DNA of 64,000 nucleotides from Thiobacillus denitrificans (GCF_001530125.1 NZ_LDUG01000011.1:1-64000); one strand, 5' to 3'. Positions 17,500 to 27,266 are shown, counted from the stretch's first letter. Made by a program: numbers and translations. Notes: a model not told the origin generated them from the sequence alone.

Positions 17500-18201
17500 T
17501 TAGATTCCGACCCCGAACACCACCAGCCGGTCCTTGACCGCTTCGCTCTGCCCGCGCCATTTTTTTGCGCGGCGGGTCTGGATCAATTGGTTCGGCAGGC
17601 TGAGGTCGGCGCCGACGCTGATGAAGGTGTCGGGCGACAGCGTGGTGGCCAGTGCGTCCAGCAGGGCTGCGCTGCGGTAGGGGGTTTCGATGAAGAGTTG
17701 GGTGGCGCGGTCGCGGCGCGCGGTTTTTTCCAGATCGCGGATGGCCTGGCTGCGTTCGGGTTCCTTCGCCGGAAGATAGCCGTGGAAGGCGAAGCGCTGG
17801 CCGCCCAGGCCCGAGGCCATCAGCGCCAGCAGAATCGACGACGGGCCGATCAGCGGGACCACTGAAATATTTTCGCGATGCGCGGCCATCACCAGCGCCG
17901 CGCCGGGGTCGGCCACGGCGGGGCAGCCGGCTTCGGACAGCAGGCCGACGTCGTGCCCGGCCTTGAGCGGCGCCAGCAGCGCCGGGATGGCAGGGGCCGG
18001 GGTGTGTTCGTTGAGTTCCTCGATCTGCAGTGTCTGGATCGGTTGCGGATGGCCCATCGCTTTCAGGTGCGCGCGTGCGGTCTTGGCGCGTTCGACGACG
18101 AAGTATTCGAGCCGGTGTGCGACCGCGAGGGTGTCGGGCGGCAGGCAGGCTTCGGGGCTGACCGGCCCCAACGGAACCGGGATTAGGTAGAGGGTGGCCA
18201 C
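17500..18201 (-). CDS. SAM-dependent methyltransferase, RsmI/tetrapyrrole-methylase family
   Basis: A 233-residue enzyme of the tetrapyrrole-methylase fold, with LYLIPVPLGP at the N-terminus and LLSEAGCPAVADPGAAL matching the RsmI GT-PxxxDPG pattern. VVPLIGPSSILLALMASGL is the second SAM-binding segment and FIETPYRSAALL the third. RsmI methylates the 2'-OH of C1402 in 16S rRNA. This form is shorter than the usual 280-290 residues and lacks the C-terminal helical part, so it may be the YraL-like paralogue with another substrate. Seven bases separate it from maf upstream. Confidence 0.82.
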   Translation of the reverse strand: MATLYLIPVPLGPVSPEACLPPDTLAVAHRLEYFVVERAKTARAHLKAMGHPQPIQTLQIEELNEHTPAPAIPALLAPLKAGHDVGLLSEAGCPAVADPGAALVMAAHRENISVVPLIGPSSILLALMASGLGGQRFAFHGYLPAKEPERSQAIRDLEKTARRDRATQLFIETPYRSAALLDALATTLSPDTFISVGADLSLPNQLIQTRRAKKWRGQSEAVKDRLVVFGVGI

Positions 18202-18207
18202 GTTAAA

Positions 18208-18798
18208 TTACACCGCGTGCCATGTCAGCACGTCGATGCCTTCGTTCATGAGCATCTCGGTCAGCGCCATCAGCGGCAGGCCGATCAGCGCGGTGGGGTC
18301 GGGGCTGTCCATGCGTTCCATCAGGGCGATGCCGAGCGACTCGCTCTTGGCCGAGCCGGCGCAGTCGTAGGGCGTTTCCTTTTCGAGGTAGGCGGCGATC
18401 TGTGCATCGGTGAGCGGACGGATGTGCACCACCGTCGGCACGTCGCGCGTCTGCGTGTGGCCGCTGCGGCTGTTCAAGAGCGTCAGCGCGGTGTGGAACA
18501 CCATGGCGCGGCCCTGCATTTTCTTCAGCTGCGCAAAGGCATTGTCAAAATTGCCGGGTTTGCCGAGTTGCTCGTTGTCGAGCATCAGCACCTGATCGGA
18601 GCCGATGATCAGCGCGTCGGGATGGGTCGCCGCGGCGGCCTGCGCCTTCAGCACCGACAGGCGCAACGCGGTGGCCGAAGGCGTCTCGCCCGGCAGCGGG
18701 GTTTCGTCGACGTCGGGCGACAGCACCTCGAAGGGGATATGCAGGCGCGACAGCACCTCGCGCCGGTAGCGCGAGGTGGAAGCCAGGATAAGTTTCAT
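18208..18798 (-). CDS. Maf-family nucleotide pyrophosphatase (YceF-like)
   Basis: A 196-residue house-cleaning enzyme with the N-terminal LASTSRYRREVLSRL motif, DVDETP, IIGSDQVL (metal-binding Asp) and CAGSAKSESLG. The YceF subgroup hydrolyses 7-methyl-GTP; YhdE members act on dTTP/UTP. The SDQV box and sequence style point to YceF, and in many proteobacteria yceF neighbours yceD-rpmF, which lie 3.5 kb away here. It is translated toward the methylase. Confidence 0.9.
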   Translation of the reverse strand: MKLILASTSRYRREVLSRLHIPFEVLSPDVDETPLPGETPSATALRLSVLKAQAAAATHPDALIIGSDQVLMLDNEQLGKPGNFDNAFAQLKKMQGRAMVFHTALTLLNSRSGHTQTRDVPTVVHIRPLTDAQIAAYLEKETPYDCAGSAKSESLGIALMERMDSPDPTALIGLPLMALTEMLMNEGIDVLTWHAV

Positions 18799-18815
18799 TC
18801 TGAATACCTTGATTT

Positions 18816-18944
18816 CACCACAGAGGCACAGAGAACACAGAGGAAAAACAGGCAGTCGATTGGTTTCTGTGCCTTATCTACCGGGTGATCACCATCGGAT
18901 CGACAAGCCATTGATCCCTTGCCTTTCTCTGTGCCTCTGTGGTG
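18816..18944. repeat. CACAGAG-type inverted repeat element, copy 1
   Basis: CACCACAGAGGCACAGAGA (18816-18834) is the exact reverse complement of 18926-18944. About 90 bases lie between, unrelated to copy 2. It occupies the spacer upstream of maf and downstream of the carboxylase gene. A related element lies at 25041-25184. Confidence 0.7.
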
Positions 18945-18956
18945 AGGGGTTTAGAT

Positions 18957-20804
18957 TCACTCCGGCTGGATCTCGACCAGCGCCATGTCGGGCGTCACCG
19001 CGTCGCCTTTCATGGCGAAGATGCTGATGACGACACCGGCGATCGATGCCTGCACTTCGTTCTCCATTTTCATCGCCTCGATCACCAGCACACCGTCGCC
19101 GGCCTTGACCGTCTGGCCGATGCTCACCAGCACGTCGACGACGGTGCCGGGCATGGCGGCGGTGACGTGGCCGGGATGGCTGGCGCGCGGCTTCTGGCCG
19201 GGCGCGGTGGGTGCCGCAGCGGCCTTGCGTGGGGCGCTGTCGCCGCCCGTTTCGATGGCGACCTCGTTCAGCGATTCGACCAGGACTTCTTCCGTGACGC
19301 CGTCGACCGACACGAAATAGGGCCGCTGGGTGGAATCGCTGCGGCCGCTGCCCGACAGCTTGATGTGGTAGGTCTCGCCGTGCAGCGTGATCTTGAATTC
19401 GTCGGCGGCGTAGCGCGGACCGTTGTCCTGCTGCGCCGCCGCAGGCGGCAGCAGCTGTTCGGGCTTGAGGCTGCCGGCTGCGCGTTCCTGCAGCCAGGTC
19501 TTGCCGATTTCGGGGAACATGGCGTAGGTCAGCACGTCCTCGTCGGACTTGGCCAGGCCCTCGATCTCGCCGCGCAGCTTGTCGAGTTCGTCGCCCAGCA
19601 GGTCGGCCGGGCGACAGGTGGTGACCTCGAGATCGCCGATCGCAATCTTGCGCACTTCCTCGTTGATGTGCCCCGGCGCCTGGCCGTAGCGCCCCTGCAG
19701 GTAGAGCTTCACCTCGTTGGTGACCGACTTGTAGCGCGCGCCGGTGAGCACGTTTAGCGCCGCCTGGGTGCCGACGATCTGCGAGGTAGGGGTCACCAGC
19801 GGCGGGTAGCCGAGGTCTTCGCGCACCCGCGGGATTTCCTCGAGCACGGCGTCCATGCTGTCGAGCGCGCCTTGCTCCTTCAGCTGGTTGGCGAGGTTGG
19901 AAATCATGCCGCCCGGCACCTGATTGATCAGCACGCGGGTGTCGGTGCCGGCGAAGGCCGATTCGAACTGCCAGTATTTCTTGCGTACTTCCTTGAAGTA
20001 GGCCGAAATTTCCTCGATCAGCGGCAGCGACAGCCCGGTGTCGTATTCGGTGCCGGCGAGTGCGGCGACCATGCTCTGCGTGGTGGGGTGGCTGGCCCCC
20101 TCGGCGAATGCGCCGACGCAGGTGTCGATGATGGTCGCACCCGCTTCCACCGCCTTCAGATGCGTCATGTGCGCCAGGCCGGAGGTGGCATGGCTGTGGG
20201 TATGGATCGGCAGATCGGTGGCCGCGCGAATCTCGTGCACCAGTTCGAACGCGGTGTAGGGCGTGAGCAGACCCGCCATGTCCTTGATCGCGATGGTGTC
20301 GCAGCCCATTTCCGCCAGGCCTTTGGCAAGTTCGACGAAATGCGGGATGTTGTGTACCGGGCTGGTGGTGTAGCTGACCGTGCCTTCGGCGTGCTTGCCG
20401 GCGGCTTTCACTGCCTCGATCGACACGCGCAGGTTGCGCAGGTCGTTCATCGCGTCGAACACGCGGAACACGTCGACGCCGTTGTCCGCGGATTTCTGCA
20501 CGAACGCGCGCACCACATCATCGGAATAGTTGCGATAACCGAGCAGATTTTGTCCGCGCAGCAGCATCTGGATGGGCGTGTTGGGCAGTGCCTTTCTGAG
20601 CTTGCGCAGGCGTTCCCACGGGTCTTCGCGCAAAAAGCGCACGCAGGCGTCGAAGGTGGCGCCGCCCCAGGCTTCCAGCGACCAGAAGCCGACCGCATCG
20701 AGCTTGCTGCAGATCGGCAGCATGTCGGCGGTCTGCATGCGGGTGGCGATGAGCGACTGGTGGCCGTCGCGCAGGACGAGGTCGGTGATGTGTACTTTGG
20801 CCAT
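18957..20804 (-). CDS. pyruvate carboxylase subunit B (carboxyltransferase plus biotin carrier)
   Basis: A 615-residue protein. Residues about 1-300 are the HMGL-like TIM barrel carboxyltransferase (LRDGHQSLIATRM, IKDMAGLLTPY); 300-460 is the conserved PYC/OADA domain. An Ala/Pro linker leads to a biotinyl domain with VIEAMKMENEV, whose Lys579 carries biotin. No oadB or oadG sodium-pump genes are nearby, and a biotin carboxylase gene lies directly upstream. This favours two-subunit pyruvate carboxylase (anaplerotic oxaloacetate from pyruvate and bicarbonate) over oxaloacetate decarboxylase alpha, the other common label. Confidence 0.88.
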   Translation of the reverse strand: MAKVHITDLVLRDGHQSLIATRMQTADMLPICSKLDAVGFWSLEAWGGATFDACVRFLREDPWERLRKLRKALPNTPIQMLLRGQNLLGYRNYSDDVVRAFVQKSADNGVDVFRVFDAMNDLRNLRVSIEAVKAAGKHAEGTVSYTTSPVHNIPHFVELAKGLAEMGCDTIAIKDMAGLLTPYTAFELVHEIRAATDLPIHTHSHATSGLAHMTHLKAVEAGATIIDTCVGAFAEGASHPTTQSMVAALAGTEYDTGLSLPLIEEISAYFKEVRKKYWQFESAFAGTDTRVLINQVPGGMISNLANQLKEQGALDSMDAVLEEIPRVREDLGYPPLVTPTSQIVGTQAALNVLTGARYKSVTNEVKLYLQGRYGQAPGHINEEVRKIAIGDLEVTTCRPADLLGDELDKLRGEIEGLAKSDEDVLTYAMFPEIGKTWLQERAAGSLKPEQLLPPAAAQQDNGPRYAADEFKITLHGETYHIKLSGSGRSDSTQRPYFVSVDGVTEEVLVESLNEVAIETGGDSAPRKAAAAPTAPGQKPRASHPGHVTAAMPGTVVDVLVSIGQTVKAGDGVLVIEAMKMENEVQASIAGVVISIFAMKGDAVTPDMALVEIQPE

Positions 20805-20806
20805 GA

Positions 20807-22225
20807 TTACAATCCCTGGTGCGCGGCAATGGCGGCCGCAATGGCGGCCGCGATCACTTCCGGCGGTTTCTTTTCAGTGTACTGGGTGAGTTCCGGGTGC
20901 TCGTCGACAAAGCTGGTGTTGAAGCGCCCGCTGCGGAACTCGGGGTTCTTGAGAATTTCCTGATAGTAGGGAATCGTCGTCTTCACGCCATACACCAGCA
21001 TGTCGTCGAGCGCGCGGCGGCCGCGTGCGATGGTCGCTTCCCAGTTCAGATTCCACACCGTGAGCTTGGCACACATCGAATCGAAGTAGGGCGGAATGAC
21101 ATAGTCGGTGTAAATCGCTGCGTCGACGCGCACACCGGGGCCGCCCGGCGAATAGTAGCGGGTGATGCGTCCGAGACTGGGCAGGAACTCGTTTTTCGGG
21201 TCTTCGGCGTTGATGCGGAATTCGATGGCATAGCCGCGATGCTTGATTTCGTCCTGCTTGTATTGCAGCGGCAGGCCGGACGCAATGCGGATCTGCTCCT
21301 GCACGATGTCGACGCCGGTGATGGTCTCGGTGATCGGGTGCTCGACCTGCAGCCGGGTGTTCATTTCCATGAAATAGAACTGGTTGTCCTGGTCAAGCAG
21401 GAACTCCACCGTGCCGGCATTGACGTAGCCCACCGATTTGGCGGCACGCACCGCCAGCTTGCCGATGTATTGCCGCTGCGCCTCGGTGAGTTGGGGCGAG
21501 GGTGCGATCTCGATTAGTTTCTGGTTGCGCCGCTGGATCGAGCAGTCGCGTTCGAACAGGTGAATCACGTTGCCCTGGGTGTCGCCCAGGACCTGCACCT
21601 CGATGTGCTTGGGGCGCACCACGCATTTTTCGACGAAGACCTCGGGCTTGCCGAAGGCCTTGCTGGCCTCCGACACCACGCGGTCGTAGTTTTTCAGTAG
21701 ATCTTCTTCGCTGTCGCAGCGGCGGATGCCGCGCCCGCCGCCGCCGTTGGTCGCCTTGAGCATCACTGGATAGCCGAACTTGCCGGCCAGCACACGGGCT
21801 TCCTCGACATTTTCCAGATTGTGGTCGGAGCCGGGTATCACCGGAATGCCGGCGGCGATCATCGCATTGCGCGCCTGGATCTTGTCGCCCATGCGGCGGA
21901 TCACCTCGGGCGAGGGGCCGATGAAGCGGATGCCGCGGCGCGCGCAAATGGACGCCAGATCGGGGTTTTCGGAGAGGAAGCCATAGCCCGGATGCAGCGC
22001 ATCGCAGCCTGAGGCGGCCGCCAGGTTGACCAGCGTGTGCGCGTTCAGATAGCCGAGGATCGGGTCCTTGCCGATGTGGTAGGCCTCGTCGGCTTTCTTC
22101 ACGTGGAGGGCGTGGCGGTCGGCGTCGGTGTAGATGGCGACCGACTTGATGCCCAGTTCGGCACAGGCTCGAACGATGCGGACGGCGATCTCGCCTCGGT
22201 TGGCGACCAGTATTTTCTTAAGCAT
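20807..22225 (-). CDS. pyruvate carboxylase subunit A (biotin carboxylase)
   Basis: A 472-residue ATP-grasp biotin carboxylase: KKILVANRGEIAVRI at the N-terminus, KATNGGGGRGIRRC as the glycine-rich ATP loop, and EMNTRLQVEHPITE at the active site. It carboxylates biotin on the partner protein. It also looks like AccC of acetyl-CoA carboxylase, but two bases separate it from the carboxyltransferase subunit, which favours pyruvate carboxylase. The C-terminus ends in an alanine-rich tail (AAAIAAAIAAHQG) encoded by repeated GCGGCCGC-type codons. Confidence 0.88.
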   Translation of the reverse strand: MLKKILVANRGEIAVRIVRACAELGIKSVAIYTDADRHALHVKKADEAYHIGKDPILGYLNAHTLVNLAAASGCDALHPGYGFLSENPDLASICARRGIRFIGPSPEVIRRMGDKIQARNAMIAAGIPVIPGSDHNLENVEEARVLAGKFGYPVMLKATNGGGGRGIRRCDSEEDLLKNYDRVVSEASKAFGKPEVFVEKCVVRPKHIEVQVLGDTQGNVIHLFERDCSIQRRNQKLIEIAPSPQLTEAQRQYIGKLAVRAAKSVGYVNAGTVEFLLDQDNQFYFMEMNTRLQVEHPITETITGVDIVQEQIRIASGLPLQYKQDEIKHRGYAIEFRINAEDPKNEFLPSLGRITRYYSPGGPGVRVDAAIYTDYVIPPYFDSMCAKLTVWNLNWEATIARGRRALDDMLVYGVKTTIPYYQEILKNPEFRSGRFNTSFVDEHPELTQYTEKKPPEVIAAAIAAAIAAHQGL

Positions 22226-22327
22226 GGACTCGCCTGACGTTGAGAAGGCTGGGGTTTCTTTGACAAAAAGAACGCGAAATCATATCATTGCTGGCTAATG
22301 TTGCTGGCCATATCTACTGGGTGCCCC

Positions 22328-22774
22328 ATGATTGAATCTGCCATGCTTCAGCCAATCGAAGTCGATCCATGGCGTTTTTGCAGGGATGGGCAGTCGTGGG
22401 AAACCCGGTCGGACGTGGCTGCGTTTCCGCGTCTTACCCATGAATTTACGCAAGGCACGCTGATCTGTCGAGTTGTTGGGCGAGTGGATCAGCGGGGCAG
22501 CCTGTCCCTGCAACTGACGGTCAGCGGCAAGGTGGAACTGCCCTGCCAGCGTTGTCTGGGCAGCATGCCGTATGGGATTGAAGTCGGGCGCACGCTGTAT
22601 CTGGCGCGCAACGAAGCCGAGATGGAACGACTGGATGCGTTGCCTGACAGTGATGCAATCCAGGCCGGTGAGACCCTGAACCTGGTCGATCTGGTTGAGG
22701 ATGAAGTGTTGTTGAGCTTGCCGCTGGCAGTGATGCACGCGGAAGGTGAATGCCCCGTTCCTGGGGCGCAGTGA
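22328..22774 (+). CDS. yceD: YceD/DUF177 family protein
   Basis: A DUF177 protein of about 148 residues with the paired cysteines PCQRCLG that mark the family and an acidic VEDEVLLSLPL motif. In plants and bacteria DUF177 proteins are linked to 23S rRNA accumulation. The function is not fully known. The gene always lies before rpmF, as here (46 bases). I chose the ATG at 22328; the frame opens at 22298, and ATG at 22343 is also possible. None has a strong ribosome site. Confidence 0.88.
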   Translation: MIESAMLQPIEVDPWRFCRDGQSWETRSDVAAFPRLTHEFTQGTLICRVVGRVDQRGSLSLQLTVSGKVELPCQRCLGSMPYGIEVGRTLYLARNEAEMERLDALPDSDAIQAGETLNLVDLVEDEVLLSLPLAVMHAEGECPVPGAQ

Positions 22775-22820
22775 TTTTTAATGCATCCGATTGGGTGTAA
22801 CGGATTTAAAGGAGCAAGAA

Positions 22821-23000
22821 ATGGCAGTCCAGCAGAATAAAAAATCCCCGTCCAAGCGCGGTATGCACCGCTCGCACGACTTCCTGACAAGCCCGCAGCT
22901 GGCCATCGAGCCGACCACGGGTGAAGTGCATATGCGTCACCATATCAGCCCTAACGGCTTTTATCGTGGCCGCAAAGTCGTCAAGACCAAAGACGAATAA
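22821..23000 (+). CDS. rpmF: 50S ribosomal protein L32
   Basis: A 59-residue L32 beginning [20 protein letters not shown], the highly conserved N-terminus, with the usual basic C-terminus [17 protein letters not shown] lies eight bases before the ATG. L32 sits near the peptidyl-transferase region of the large subunit. The zinc-binding cysteines of some L32 proteins are absent, so this is a C-minus form. It leads the plsX-fab genes. Confidence 0.97.
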   Translation: MAVQQNKKSPSKRGMHRSHDFLTSPQLAIEPTTGEVHMRHHISPNGFYRGRKVVKTKDE

Positions 23001-23050
23001 TTTCCTGACGCGCTGCAGTTTGGCGTGTTTTGGCTAATGATTCCGGCTGC

Positions 23051-24070
23051 ATGAGAAATATCACAGTCGCCATTGACGTCATGGGGGGCGATCACGGCCC
23101 CCATGTCACGGTTCCGGCGGCGATCCGTTGTCTTGCGCGTCACCCTGACCTGAATGTGATTCTGGTCGGGCCGCAGGACATCATCGCGGCTGAACTCAAG
23201 GCGCGTCGCGCCAACTCCGGGCCACGCCTCATTGTGCGTCACGCCAGCCAGGTGGTGGCGATGGACGAGGCGCCCGCACTGGCACTGCGCGGCAAAAAGG
23301 ATTCCTCCATGCGGGTGGCCATCGATCTCGTCAAGTCCGGCGAGGCGGATGCCTGCGTGTCGGCCGGCAACACCGGCGCCCTGATGGCAACTGCGCGCTT
23401 CGTCCTGAAAACCCTTCCCGGTATCGACCGCCCCGCCATTGCCGCCGTGATGCCGACGATCAAGGGGCACGCGCTGGTGCTGGATATGGGTGCGAACGTC
23501 GACTGCACGGCCGAGCAGCTGCTGCAGTTCGGTATCATGGGCGCGATGCTGGTGTCGGCGGTGGAGCACATCCCGAATCCGAGCGTCGGGCTGCTGAATA
23601 TCGGCGAGGAAGCCATCAAGGGCAATGAAATGGTGAAGCAAGCTGCCGAATTGCTGCGCGCGAGCCACCTGAATTTCTATGGCAACGTCGAAGGCAACGA
23701 CATTTTCCTCGGCACCACCGACGTGGTGGTGTGCGACGGTTTTGTCGGCAATGTCACGCTGAAAGCTTCCGAAGGGCTGGCCAAGATGATTGCCACCACG
23801 CTGCGGGCCGAGTTCAAGCGCAACTGGCTGACCCGCATCGCGGGTTTGATCGCTTTGCCGGTGCTGAATGCCTTCAAGCGACGGCTCGATCCGCGCCGCT
23901 ACAACGGCGCTACGCTGCTGGGGCTGAAAGGCGTGGTGGTAAAAAGCCATGGCTCGGCCGACCGCTTCGCGTTCGAACACGCGATCGAAACCGCCAGTGA
24001 TGAAGTCCGCAACAATGTGCTGAAACGCATCACTGACCAGATCCAACTTCTGCAACGGGTGGCCGCTTGA
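23051..24070 (+). CDS. plsX: phosphate acyltransferase PlsX
   Basis: A 339-residue enzyme that makes acyl-phosphate from acyl-ACP for phospholipid synthesis. The N-terminal [14 protein letters not shown] motif, [12 protein letters not shown] and [17 protein letters not shown] are characteristic. I chose the ATG at 23051, at the family start; a TTG at 23030 would add seven residues. The stop overlaps the fabH start (TTGA). Confidence 0.95.
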   Translation: MRNITVAIDVMGGDHGPHVTVPAAIRCLARHPDLNVILVGPQDIIAAELKARRANSGPRLIVRHASQVVAMDEAPALALRGKKDSSMRVAIDLVKSGEADACVSAGNTGALMATARFVLKTLPGIDRPAIAAVMPTIKGHALVLDMGANVDCTAEQLLQFGIMGAMLVSAVEHIPNPSVGLLNIGEEAIKGNEMVKQAAELLRASHLNFYGNVEGNDIFLGTTDVVVCDGFVGNVTLKASEGLAKMIATTLRAEFKRNWLTRIAGLIALPVLNAFKRRLDPRRYNGATLLGLKGVVVKSHGSADRFAFEHAIETASDEVRNNVLKRITDQIQLLQRVAA

Positions 24071-25026
24071 CCTATTCCCGCATCCTCGGTACCGGCAGCT
24101 ATCTGCCGGCCCGCATCCTCACCAACGCCGATCTCGAAAAACTGATCGATACGAACGATCAGTGGATCGTCGATCGCACCGGCATTCGCGAACGGCACAT
24201 TGCCGCCGAGGGCGAATTCACCAGCGATCTGGCGGTGCATGCGGCGCGCGCTGCACTCGATGCGGCCGGTTTGGCGATAGACGATATCGATCTGCTGCTG
24301 GTCGCCACCACCACGCCCGACCTGGTGTTCCCCAGCACCGCCTGCATCGTGCAGTCCAAGCTCGGCATGACCAACGGCCGCCCTGCGTTCGACCTGCAGG
24401 CGGTGTGCAGCGGCTTTGTCTATGCATTGAGCGTGGCCGACCAGTTCATCAAGACCGGTGCGGCCAAACACGTGCTGGTGATCGGCGCCGAGACGCTGTC
24501 GCGCATCACCGACTGGAACGACCGCGGCAACTGCATTCTGTGGGGCGACGGCGCAGGTGCCGTGGTGGTGGGGGCCTCCGACGAGCCGGGCATCATCGCC
24601 ACCCATATCCATGCCGACGGCCGCCACAAGGAATTGCTGCGCACCACCACCGGCCCGTCGACCGGCATGCAGGAACCCGCGCTGATGCGGATGGAAGGCA
24701 ACGCCGTGTTCAAGATGGCGGTTAACACGCTCGACCGCATCGTCGACGAGACGCTGGAAGCCAACGGCCTGCAGAAGTCTGATATTGACTGGCTGGTGCC
24801 GCATCAGGCGAATATCCGCATCATTTCTGCCACCGCGAAAAAGCTCGGCATGAGCATGGATCATGTCGTCACCACGGTCGCGGAACATGGCAATACCTCG
24901 GCGGCCTCGGTGCCGCTGGCATTCGACGTGGCGGTGCGCGACGGCCGCATCCAGCGCGGCCAGACGGTGCTGATGGAAGCCTTCGGTGGCGGCTTCACCT
25001 GGGGCTCCGCGCTCCTCAAGTATTAA
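24067..25026 (+). CDS. fabH: beta-ketoacyl-ACP synthase III
   Basis: A 319-residue condensing enzyme that starts fatty acid synthesis from acetyl-CoA and malonyl-ACP. The catalytic triad is Cys114 ([11 protein letters not shown]), His in VPHQANIRI and Asn in [11 protein letters not shown]. It starts at a TTG overlapping the plsX stop; the N-terminus [15 protein letters not shown] is the family norm, so this start is sound. A repeat element separates it from fabD. Confidence 0.95.
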   Translation: MTYSRILGTGSYLPARILTNADLEKLIDTNDQWIVDRTGIRERHIAAEGEFTSDLAVHAARAALDAAGLAIDDIDLLLVATTTPDLVFPSTACIVQSKLGMTNGRPAFDLQAVCSGFVYALSVADQFIKTGAAKHVLVIGAETLSRITDWNDRGNCILWGDGAGAVVVGASDEPGIIATHIHADGRHKELLRTTTGPSTGMQEPALMRMEGNAVFKMAVNTLDRIVDETLEANGLQKSDIDWLVPHQANIRIISATAKKLGMSMDHVVTTVAEHGNTSAASVPLAFDVAVRDGRIQRGQTVLMEAFGGGFTWGSALLKY

Positions 25027-25040
25027 TTTGAAAACATTTG

Positions 25041-25184
25041 AACCACAGAGACACAGAGACACAGAGACACAGAGAAAAAGCCAGATTGTGTGGTGTGTTG
25101 CGCGTTCAAACTCTGATTGAATGGCAAATCCAATGTGGCCAAAAAATTTAATGGGTTTTTCTGTGTCTCTGTGCCTCTGTGGTG
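25041..25184. repeat. CACAGAG-type inverted repeat element, copy 2
   Basis: The left arm has ACCACAGAG followed by tandem ACACAGAG units (25041-25074). The right arm, 25156-25184, reads TTTTTCTGTGTCTCTGTGCC and ends CTGTGGTG, its complement. It splits the otherwise tight fabH-fabD pair with a 180-base spacer. The arms match copy 1 at 18816-18944; the centres do not. Confidence 0.7.
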
Positions 25185-25206
25185 AAACGCATTGGTTTAA
25201 AGGTAT

Positions 25207-26136
25207 ATGCACATGAAACTGGCATTCGTTTTCCCCGGACAGGGTTCGCAATCGGTCGGCATGATGCAGGGCTGGGGCGAGCGCGCTGAAGTGCGCGCCA
25301 CCTTTGCCGAAGCCTCCGATGCGCTGGGTCAGGATCTGTGGGCGCTGGTCACCGATGGCCCGGCTGATCTGCTCAACCAGACCGTCAACACCCAGCCCGC
25401 GATGCTGGCCGCCGATGTCGCCGTCTGGCGCGTGTGGCAGGCCGCAGGCGGCGCGACGCCTGCGCTGCTGGCCGGCCACAGCCTGGGCGAATACGCCGCG
25501 CTGGTGGCTGCCGGGGCGCTGGGGTTTGCCGATGCGATCAGGCTGGTGCGCTTTCGTGCCGAGGCGATGCAAGCCGCGGTGCCCGAAGGCGTTGGCGCCA
25601 TGGCGGCAATCCTGGGACTGGACGACGATGCCGTGCTCGCGGTCTGCAGCGAGGCGGCAGCAGGCGAAGTGGTCGAGGCGGTGAACCTCAACTCGCCCGG
25701 CCAGGTGGTGATTGCCGGCAACAAGGCTGCAGTCGAGCGCGCGATGGCACTGGCGAAGGAAAAAGGCGCCAAGCGCGCGCTGCCGCTGCCGGTTAGCGTG
25801 CCGTCACACTCCTCGCTGATGCTGCCGGCCGCCGAAAAGCTGCTGGCGCACCTGCAGGGCGTGACGATCGCGACGCCGAACATCCCCGTGCTGCACAACA
25901 CCGACGTGCAAAGCCATACCGAGCCAGACGCGATTCGTGCGGCGCTGGCGAAACAATTGCACACCCCGGTGCGCTGGGTTGAGACCATGCAGGCGCTGAA
26001 GGCCGCCGGCATCGAGCGCGTGATCGAGTGCGGCCCCGGCAAGGTGCTGGCGGGACTCGCCAAGCGTATCGACGCCAGCCTGCCGGCATTGGTGCTGGTG
26101 GATGAGGCCAGCTTGCAGGCTGCATTGAACAACTGA
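25207..26136 (+). CDS. fabD: malonyl-CoA:ACP transacylase
   Basis: A 309-residue enzyme that loads malonyl groups on ACP. FVFPGQGSQSVGMM at the N-terminus, nucleophile Ser in GHSLGEYAALVAAG (about 93), Arg in RAEAMQ and His in PSHSSLM are all present. ATG at 25207 or 25213 are both possible; AAAGG lies just before the first. It stands between the repeat element and fabG. Confidence 0.95.
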   Translation: MHMKLAFVFPGQGSQSVGMMQGWGERAEVRATFAEASDALGQDLWALVTDGPADLLNQTVNTQPAMLAADVAVWRVWQAAGGATPALLAGHSLGEYAALVAAGALGFADAIRLVRFRAEAMQAAVPEGVGAMAAILGLDDDAVLAVCSEAAAGEVVEAVNLNSPGQVVIAGNKAAVERAMALAKEKGAKRALPLPVSVPSHSSLMLPAAEKLLAHLQGVTIATPNIPVLHNTDVQSHTEPDAIRAALAKQLHTPVRWVETMQALKAAGIERVIECGPGKVLAGLAKRIDASLPALVLVDEASLQAALNN

Positions 26137-26147
26137 CAGGAGACAAG

Positions 26148-26918
26148 ATGCTGCAAGGACGCCTCGCGCATAGCGCGAATCTTGAAGGGCAGGTGGCGCT
26201 GGTCACCGGCGCCAGCCGCGGGATTGGCCAGGCGATCGCGCTGGCACTCGGCCAGGCGGGCGCCACCGTGGTCGGCACCGCCACCCGCGACACCGGTGCG
26301 CAGGCAATCAGCGATTACCTCGCCGCGGCCAACATCAAGGGCAGCGGGATGAAACTCAATGTCACCGACGCAGCCGAAGTCGATGCCGTCATCGCTTCGA
26401 TTAGCGCGCAATTCGGCGACATCGGCATTCTGGTCAACAATGCCGGCATCACCCGCGACAATTTGCTGATGCGGATGAAGGACGACGAGTGGGACGACAT
26501 CCTGGCGACCAATCTGACGTCGGTGTTCCGCCTGTCGCGCGCGGTGCTGCGCGCGATGATGAAGGCGCGTACGGGACGCATCATTTCCATTGCCTCGGTG
26601 GTGGGCGCGATGGGCAATGCCGGGCAGACCAATTACAGCGCGGCCAAGGCCGGCATCATGGGCTTCACCAAGTCGCTGGCGCGCGAGGTCGGCAGCCGCA
26701 ACATCACGGTCAACTGCGTGGCGCCGGGCTTCATTGATACCGACATGACGCGCGCGTTGCCGGATGCGCAACGCCAGGCCTTGCTTGCGCACATCCCGTT
26801 GGGCCGGCTCGGCGCCGCCGAAGACATTGCGCAGGCTGTCGCGTTTCTGGCGTCGCCCGCCGCCGGCTATATTTCCGGCACCACCCTGCATGTCAACGGT
26901 GGCATGTACATGGCGTAA
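26148..26918 (+). CDS. fabG: 3-oxoacyl-ACP reductase
   Basis: A 256-residue NADPH-dependent short-chain dehydrogenase. The cofactor motif is TGASRGIGQ, the structural motif NNAGITRDN, and the catalytic Ser-Tyr-Lys lie in IASVVGAMGNAGQ and YSAAKAG. About ten residues precede the usual start. AGGAGAC lies just before the ATG. It follows fabD by 11 bases. Confidence 0.95.
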   Translation: MLQGRLAHSANLEGQVALVTGASRGIGQAIALALGQAGATVVGTATRDTGAQAISDYLAAANIKGSGMKLNVTDAAEVDAVIASISAQFGDIGILVNNAGITRDNLLMRMKDDEWDDILATNLTSVFRLSRAVLRAMMKARTGRIISIASVVGAMGNAGQTNYSAAKAGIMGFTKSLAREVGSRNITVNCVAPGFIDTDMTRALPDAQRQALLAHIPLGRLGAAEDIAQAVAFLASPAAGYISGTTLHVNGGMYMA

Positions 26919-27004
26919 CCGCCCTGCAAAGTTTGGTAGAATCGCAAAGTTTTATTTTCCGGGCTTCGATTTTGTTGGAGCCTAATTTCAAGAGAGGATG
27001 AGTA

Positions 27005-27238
27005 ATGGAAAACGTACAGCGTGTAATTAAAGTCGTCGCCGAGCAGTTGGGCGTCAACGAGGCAGACATCAAGAACGAGTCTTCCTTCGTCGGTGACCTG
27101 GGCGCCGATTCGCTCGATACGGTCGAGCTGGTGATGGCGCTGGAAGAAGAATTCGGCTGTGAAATCCCCGACGAAGACGCAGAAAAAATCACCACCGTCC
27201 AGCAGGCGATTGACTACGTCAACAGCCATTCGAGCTGA
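27005..27238 (+). CDS. acpP: acyl carrier protein
   Basis: A 77-residue ACP. Ser36 in [11 protein letters not shown] carries phosphopantetheine; the protein is strongly acidic and of standard length. AGAGGATGAGTA precedes the ATG. The 86-base spacer before it (26919-27004) is AT-rich compared with its neighbours and could hold a promoter for high acpP expression, though I cannot define one firmly. Confidence 0.97.
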   Translation: MENVQRVIKVVAEQLGVNEADIKNESSFVGDLGADSLDTVELVMALEEEFGCEIPDEDAEKITTVQQAIDYVNSHSS

Positions 27239-27266
27239 TCTCCACCCCAGTTAAGAGGACTGAGTC

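Noticed and set aside
18957..22225. Sodium-pumping oxaloacetate decarboxylase
   Set aside because: No OadB or OadG membrane subunits are nearby and a biotin carboxylase gene is coupled, which fits pyruvate carboxylase.
25041..25074. CRISPR array from the ACACAGAG tandem units
   Set aside because: Units are 8 bp with no spacers, no leader and no cas genes. It is a simple tandem expansion in a repeat arm.
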